Assembly: GCA_034933285.1 (NCBI GenBank) | Contig: JAYFNT010000001.1 | Coordinates: forward strand, 53,101 to 117,100 | DNA length: 64,000 nucleotides | Reading direction: 5' to 3' | Source of the DNA: RPRC01 sp034933285 | Lineage (GTDB): Bacteria > Desulfobacterota > Desulfuromonadia > Geobacterales > Geobacteraceae | Part shown: in pieces, positions 59,885 through 64,000 of the stretch | How the letters are laid out: each line of letters begins with the position of its first letter | Numbering within the stretch: position 1 is the stretch's first letter | The notes under the pieces: model-generated | What the model was told of the DNA's origin: nothing | Database searches by the model: none | Seen by the model: only the letters and a program-made list of their open reading frames with translations | Position numbers and translations under genes: made by a program

Positions 59885-60595
59885 ATGACGCGTTCATTGC
59901 CTCAAAGCAAGAACATCTGGATCAATACGATTGGCAAAGAACCCGATCTGGCCATGATCGAATACCTTAAGAACCGCGGAAACCTGGTGACCGTGATAAG
60001 CCGGCATCAGGAAAGCGCAACCTCGCTGCCCCTGCCGGAAACCGACATTGCGGTGCTCGACCTGTCGACATCCATCGCGAATTCACTGCCTGTCGTAGTC
60101 CGTATACGGGACGGCTACCAGGGCCCCTTGATCGTGATCGACAGCAACCCGGTTGAAGCACACCACATACTTATCCTGGAAATCGGCGCCGACGATTACC
60201 TGGGAAGGCCGCTGAGCATTCCGCTGCTTTCAGCCAGGATCCACGCATTGGCCAGAAGGACCGGTCCGGCAAGGATCGAGTCTTCCACATCGGTAAACAT
60301 CGGCAGCCTGCAGATCGATGCAGGCAACAGGGAAGTCTCGCACCGCGGGGAACCCGTCAACCTTACAACCGCGGAGTTCAACCTGCTCTGGTACCTGGCC
60401 TGCAACGCAGGCACGGTTGTCAGCCGCAACGACATACATCTCGCCATCTACAACCGGGAACACAACGGTCTCGACCGGTCCATAGATATGTACGTCTCAA
60501 GGCTCCGTAAAAAACTCGGCGACGACCCTTCCAGACCGCGCCTGCTCAAGACAATCAGAGGCGGCGGCTATCTCATCTCCAGCCTTTCCTCCTGA
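59885..60595 (+). CDS. Atypical OmpR-family response regulator (orphan)
   Basis: A 236-residue regulator. The C-terminal winged helix is canonical (TAEFNLLWYLACNAGTVVSR, SIDMYVSRLRKKLGDD, IRGGGYLI). The receiver half is unusual. The acidic pair that binds Mg2+ is missing near the N-terminus, and the phosphoacceptor-like Asp is in IAVLDLST. The conserved Thr/Ser is replaced in LIVIDSNP, and the switch Lys is Arg in YLGRPLS. It may therefore work without normal phosphorylation. ATG 59885 is chosen; ATG 59849 lies in the inverted repeat. No kinase is encoded on the same strand next to it. Confidence 0.8.
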   Translation: MTRSLPQSKNIWINTIGKEPDLAMIEYLKNRGNLVTVISRHQESATSLPLPETDIAVLDLSTSIANSLPVVVRIRDGYQGPLIVIDSNPVEAHHILILEIGADDYLGRPLSIPLLSARIHALARRTGPARIESSTSVNIGSLQIDAGNREVSHRGEPVNLTTAEFNLLWYLACNAGTVVSRNDIHLAIYNREHNGLDRSIDMYVSRLRKKLGDDPSRPRLLKTIRGGGYLISSLSS

Positions 60596-60606
60596 CCTCT
60601 GCAGCG

Positions 60607-61278
60607 TTACCCGACCTCGAACTTGTAACCAACGCTGTAAACGGAATGGATCAGTTCCGTTTCGGGCGCCACCATGGCGATCTTCTTGCGAAGCTTCTTT
60701 ATATGGCTGTCAATCGTCCGATCGGCGACGATCCGTTCGTCCGGATAGATGTGGTCCATCAACTGCTGCCTGCTGTAGATCCGGCCCGGGTTTGCGGCCA
60801 GGTACCGGAGAAGCTTGAACTCCACGGCGGTGAGCTCCAGGTCCCTGCCGTCAAGTGTGGCCAGATATCGCGCTTCATCCAGGACTAGCCCCGCGGAATG
60901 CAATGAAGCCGTCCCGCCGGCCCTGCGGAGTACCGCCTTGACCCTGGCCACCACCTCTCGCGGGCTGTACGGCTTGCAGATGTAATCATCGGCGCCCAGT
61001 TCCAGGCCGAGCAGGCGGTCTATTTCCTCGACCCTGGCGGTGGTGATGATGATGGGCACCGAAGAGAAGGAACGGATCTCCCTGCAGATATCCAGCCCTC
61101 CCTTTCCCGGCAGCATCAGATCGAGCAGAATCAGGTCCGGTTCATGTTCCCGCACCCACGGCAGCACCAGAGTCCCATCTGCCAGGCAGCAGCTTTCGTA
61201 ATCGGCCTGACGCAGGTAATCCGCCACTATCCCGGCGAGCTTTTCCTCATCCTCCACGATCAGTATGATGCCGTTCAT
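60607..61278 (-). CDS. OmpR-family response regulator (BaeR-like)
   Basis: A 223-residue canonical response regulator. The receiver domain has VEDEEK, the phosphoacceptor in LILLDLMLPGK, TTAR and the ADDYICKPYSPREV switch. The winged-helix domain (LTAVEFKLLRYLAANPGRIYSR, TIDSHIKKLRKKI, VYSVGYKFEV) is intact. Its ATG overlaps the stop of the kinase gene upstream, so the two form a two-component pair. The domain style and partner resemble BaeSR/CreBC-type envelope-stress systems; targets are unknown. Confidence 0.9.
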   Translation of the reverse strand: MNGIILIVEDEEKLAGIVADYLRQADYESCCLADGTLVLPWVREHEPDLILLDLMLPGKGGLDICREIRSFSSVPIIITTARVEEIDRLLGLELGADDYICKPYSPREVVARVKAVLRRAGGTASLHSAGLVLDEARYLATLDGRDLELTAVEFKLLRYLAANPGRIYSRQQLMDHIYPDERIVADRTIDSHIKKLRKKIAMVAPETELIHSVYSVGYKFEVG

Positions 61279-62714
61279 CAGCGCCTCTCCTCTTTCGGCA
61301 GCTCAAGACGTATCCACACGCCTCCCAGCAAGGAAGGACAGGCTGTTATGCTTCCTGCATGCGCCTCAGCGATATTCCGGCATATCGCCAGACCGAGCCC
61401 TGCGCCGCCAGTGGACCGGTTGCGTGACGAATCCACCCGGTAAAGCCTCTCGAAGAGCTTTTCCAGTTCGTCAGCCGGGACTCCCGGAGCCGAGTCCTGG
61501 AAATCGACAACGACACCGGCGCCGCTCCAGTCCATCCTTATCTCCAGTCTCCCTCCCGGATCGGTATATTTCAGCACGTTGTCCAGCAGATTGGAAAAGA
61601 GCTGCTGCAGCCGTTCCCGGTCGCCGAAAATCCTCGCCTTGCCCTCTCTGCTCCGCTCCTCGCAGATCGTAATTTCCTTGGCAGCGAACTCCTGGCGATA
61701 GGAATCCAGGATTTCCGCCAGCACTTCTTCCAGGTCGAGATCCTCCTTGCGGTAGGTCAGCGCACCCGCATCAGACAGGGAAAGCTGGTAGAGGTCATCG
61801 ATCAGGCGGGAAAGCCGGAGGATGTCAGCATGGATGGAATGGATCGTTTCTGCAGTCGGCTGGCGGACACCGTCCTGCAGCGCTTCCACTTCGCCGCGCA
61901 GGACCGCCAGCGGCGTGCGCAATTCGTGGGAGATGTCGGCGATCCAACGCCGCCGGGCACGTTCGTTCTTCTCCAGGGCCAGCGCCAGCTCGTTGAAATC
62001 CCTGCCGAGCCTGCCCAGCTCGTCGTCGGACGTGGCCGGAACCCTGGTGGCGTATTTTCCCGCCGCAAGATGGTGAGTCGCTGCCGCCAACACCCGCAGG
62101 GGCTTGACCAGGCGCCGGGCCATGAGCAGCGACAAACCGGCGGAAAGAAGCACGACAACAGCCGCAACCAGGGCGAAAGCGATTTTTTGCTCCCTCAAGA
62201 AACGCTGCTGTGGAGGATCGGAAAGACCGGTGCGGGGCGCAACCCCCAGGTATCCGACCGTCCTGCCATGGACCTTGAGGGGAGTCATTTCGCTTCCCGC
62301 GATATCGCCAGCCTGTCCCGCGATAACGCTCCTGTGCGCATCCATAAGAAACACACGCTCTTCGAGTCGGTGACGACCGGGTGGAGGCAACGGCTTGGGA
62401 ACAGGGGGCGTTCCCTCTCCCGGATGCCCGGGATGGGGCTCCCCTGGATGCGGTCCGTGTTCAGGCATGGAAGTTGCGGCCAGCCGGGTCAGAAGCGCTG
62501 GATCACGCCGCACCGCATGCCAGCCGGGGTCCTCGCTGTACTTCTGTTCCAGCTTAGCCGCCAGACGCGAGACTGCCGTCTTTTCCAGCGAGTCCACGTA
62601 GCGCAGAAACCCGCGGTGGACGCTCCACTGCATGATCAGGACCGCACTGATCACCGCCAGGCCCGCTGCAATGAGGATTGCCAGAAACAGTTTGTGCGTC
62701 AGACCCATGTTCAC
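61278..62714 (-). CDS. Sensor histidine kinase (BaeS-like)
   Basis: A 478-residue sensor kinase. It has an N-terminal membrane helix, a periplasmic region with an extended His/Pro/Gly-rich loop (about residues 82-115, including HPGEPHPGHPGEGTPP), a second helix (FALVAAVVVLLSAGLSLLMA) and a HAMP domain (LVKPLRVLAAATHHLAAGKYA). HisKA has ADISHELRTPLAVLRGE, and HATPase has NLLDNVLKYTDPGG and GGAGLGLAICRNI. The His-rich loop suggests metal sensing; this is inference. Start is GTG 62714 or ATG 62708. Confidence 0.88.
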   Translation of the reverse strand: MNMGLTHKLFLAILIAAGLAVISAVLIMQWSVHRGFLRYVDSLEKTAVSRLAAKLEQKYSEDPGWHAVRRDPALLTRLAATSMPEHGPHPGEPHPGHPGEGTPPVPKPLPPPGRHRLEERVFLMDAHRSVIAGQAGDIAGSEMTPLKVHGRTVGYLGVAPRTGLSDPPQQRFLREQKIAFALVAAVVVLLSAGLSLLMARRLVKPLRVLAAATHHLAAGKYATRVPATSDDELGRLGRDFNELALALEKNERARRRWIADISHELRTPLAVLRGEVEALQDGVRQPTAETIHSIHADILRLSRLIDDLYQLSLSDAGALTYRKEDLDLEEVLAEILDSYRQEFAAKEITICEERSREGKARIFGDRERLQQLFSNLLDNVLKYTDPGGRLEIRMDWSGAGVVVDFQDSAPGVPADELEKLFERLYRVDSSRNRSTGGAGLGLAICRNIAEAHAGSITACPSLLGGVWIRLELPKEERR

Positions 62715-62950
62715 GCCCTATTCCTTCCGGTATCGCCGTTCCCTGAAGTTTTATCATAAACATGCGTCACCGGACAGTCACATTTCAAAAACAGCTGCAT
62801 TTCCTCATTTTTTCCACATTCCCCGGACATCCAAGATACTTCAGAGCCCCTGGAACATCAAAAGGAACCGCGAGCAAACCTTCGACCCGGATATTCCTTC
62901 TTTACTCCGGACAGATTTCGCATCGAATTTTACCCCACCCCAATTTTTAA

Positions 62951-62980
62951 TTGACACCTCCTAACCCTTTGTGCTAGTTA
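62951..62980 (+). promoter_or_regulatory. Promoter with overlapping palindrome before the Eag-like gene
   Basis: TTGACA (62951-62956), 18 nt, TAGTTA (62975-62980) with TG one base before the -10. The palindrome TGCTA-N7-TAGCA (62972-62988) covers the -10 and start point and could be an operator. Rest of the 62715-63059 gap is AT-rich and without a gene. Confidence 0.55.
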
Positions 62981-63059
62981 CGTTAGCAATATTTTATTTA
63001 TTATTTCAAATCATAACATTCTATCTTCATCTGAACAGCCTTAATGCTAGGAGGCCTCA

Positions 63060-63509
63060 ATGATATACCGGATGCAGGAGGCATGCCTTAACCTTGAAGG
63101 CGAATGGCTGGACCAGACCGTTAACATTCTTACCGCGCAGCATCTTGCCGTCCGTGGCGCAAACATTACCATAACCAGGGAACCGCTCCCGAAAGGGATG
63201 GAGCTCGACGCTCACGTCAGCCAGCAGAAACAAATCCTGGCAAGGGAGCTCGAAGACTTTATCCTGCTTTCGGAAAATCCGTGCACTGTGGACGGGCAAT
63301 CCGCCCTGGTCCTGGAATTCACCTGGAAGCAGCAGGATACCCGGCTGCATCAGATGGCGCTGGCGGTATCGGCAGCCAACGATGTCGTGAACATAACCGC
63401 CACCATGCCCGGCCCGGGTGACGAATCGTGCCGCAATGCGCTGCTATCAGTTATGATGAGCTTCACATTCCATCCCTCCCCGGGTACTGAGGAAGGCTCT
63501 GAGCAATGA
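63060..63509 (+). CDS. DUF1795 (Eag-type) type VI secretion chaperone
   Basis: A 149-residue protein of the DUF1795/DcrB-related fold. Recognisable parts are the strand pattern DQTVNILTAQH, the segment ANITITREPLPKGMELDAHVS and ALAVSAANDVVNITATMP with SFTFHPSP near the end. Proteins of this fold (Eag chaperones) bind the N-terminal transmembrane segments of PAAR/Rhs effectors of type VI secretion systems and keep them soluble until loading on VgrG. The gene overlaps the next one in ATGA, and that product has just such hydrophobic segments. ATG 63060 follows AGGAGG. Confidence 0.78.
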   Translation: MIYRMQEACLNLEGEWLDQTVNILTAQHLAVRGANITITREPLPKGMELDAHVSQQKQILARELEDFILLSENPCTVDGQSALVLEFTWKQQDTRLHQMALAVSAANDVVNITATMPGPGDESCRNALLSVMMSFTFHPSPGTEEGSEQ

Positions 63510-64000
63510 GCGGTTCAGTCGACATCACTGGTGCCCCCGCAAACAACAAGGCGGTCACAGTTCACGCAATAGAAACCGGTGGACATTGGACCAGCCTGGC
63601 TGTAGGTGGCGGACTCATTGCTAAGGGCGCGTACACCGCTTTCGGCACAGGTGGTTCGTATGCCGCAGCATGCTACTGCATTCCCTTTGCCGGCCTGGTC
63701 GTCGGAGCCCTGGCCGGGGGATTCATATCCGATAAGCTGGGATGCGACGAAAAAATGGTCAACTGGCTCGGGGAGCTGCAGCTGGCCGTTCCGGGACCCA
63801 ACCCGGCAGTGCGCGGTGACAAGATCGCACACAGCCACGCCTTTGCAGGCGCGGTCGGGGGCCTGATCGCAGGCGCCGTGATCGGTGCGGTAGTCGGACT
63901 CGGTGTTGCCGCCATAATCGCGTCCGGCGGCCTGGCGACTCCCCTTGTCATCGGCGCTGCCGCGGGTCTTTCCGCCGGTCTCTCCGGCGGTTTCATCCAC
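63506..64000 (+). CDS. N-terminus of a PAAR/Rhs-type T6SS effector (partial)
   Basis: Open to the right window edge (165 residues seen). The region has a first hydrophobic pair (YCIPFAGLVVGALAGGFI), a prePAAR-like AVRGDKIAHSHAFAG motif (family pattern AxR...D...H) and a second Gly/Ala-rich helix pair (GGLIAGAVIGAVVGLGV, IGAAAGLSAGLSGG). This layout is typical of the N-terminus of PAAR-containing type VI effectors bound by Eag chaperones. The PAAR domain and toxin lie outside the window. The ATG at 63506 overlaps the Eag-like stop. Assignment is by architecture and neighbour. Confidence 0.7.
   Translation, partial: MSGSVDITGAPANNKAVTVHAIETGGHWTSLAVGGGLIAKGAYTAFGTGGSYAAACYCIPFAGLVVGALAGGFISDKLGCDEKMVNWLGELQLAVPGPNPAVRGDKIAHSHAFAGAVGGLIAGAVIGAVVGLGVAAIIASGGLATPLVIGAAAGLSAGLSGGFIH

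Overview
The window looks like chromosome from a Geobacter-type bacterium (Desulfuromonadia/Geobacterales). The main clue is gene order. leuA, pssA, psd, ilvC, ilvN, ilvB and ilvD are followed by tsaB, rseP, dxr, cdsA, uppS, frr, pyrH, tsf and rpsB, all on the minus strand. This comes with lptF/lptG, a TonB-ExbB-ExbD set, a K+-independent H+-pyrophosphatase, D-2-hydroxyacid (glycolate/lactate-type) dehydrogenase subunits and several two-component systems. leuA is preceded by a T-box leader, a Gram-positive-style device also known for leuA in this group. I cannot fix the species from the sequence alone.

Layout. 1-8 kb: the cut N-terminus of a LytS-type 5TM receptor; a large GH13 alpha-amylase-family protein directly behind a dispersed repeat; a MoaD-like/ThiF-like pair; an internally duplicated membrane protein; two carboxymuconolactone-decarboxylase-family proteins. 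8.3-25 kb: the branched-chain amino acid, phosphatidylethanolamine, isoprenoid/undecaprenol and translation genes. 25-30.6 kb: LptF/LptG, an IPT/TIG protein, a transglycosylase-like lipoprotein, a LEA14-like lipoprotein and a DUF606 membrane protein.

30.8-38.4 kb is an accessory island bracketed by two 82-bp direct repeats. It holds two separate hipBA toxin-antitoxin modules, one on each strand and each with clear palindromic operators. Between them lie a decayed Fic gene fragment, a complete three-gene ABC-three-component (ABC-3C) putative defence system (SMEK-domain protein, small middle component, DUF2326-type ATPase) and the tail of a DUF4143-type ATPase. The island is the best candidate for an under-described system in the window.

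38.7-48 kb: a TiaS-like protein, an ExbB-ExbD-TonB operon, a porin, a lipoprotein, an XRE-cupin regulator and the GlcF/GlcD pair. 48.3-58.2 kb: hppA, an L,D-transpeptidase, an Lpp-like coiled-coil lipoprotein, a PAS hybrid histidine kinase and carB. 58.5-64 kb: a secreted low-complexity Tyr/Arg/Gly-rich protein, an orphan atypical response regulator, a BaeSR-like two-component pair, and at the edge an Eag-type (DUF1795) chaperone with the N-terminus of a probable PAAR/Rhs-type type VI secretion effector.

Two sequence-level patterns stand out. The first is a dispersed, structured repeat family (full copies at 764-1006, 28490-28663 and 51421-51689, with partial copies elsewhere) whose stems are kept by compensatory changes between copies. 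The second is a set of degenerate 7-nt tandem arrays in intergenic gaps, of which the best is a 13-unit array at 20065-20155. No tRNA, rRNA, CRISPR array, transposase or integrase was seen.
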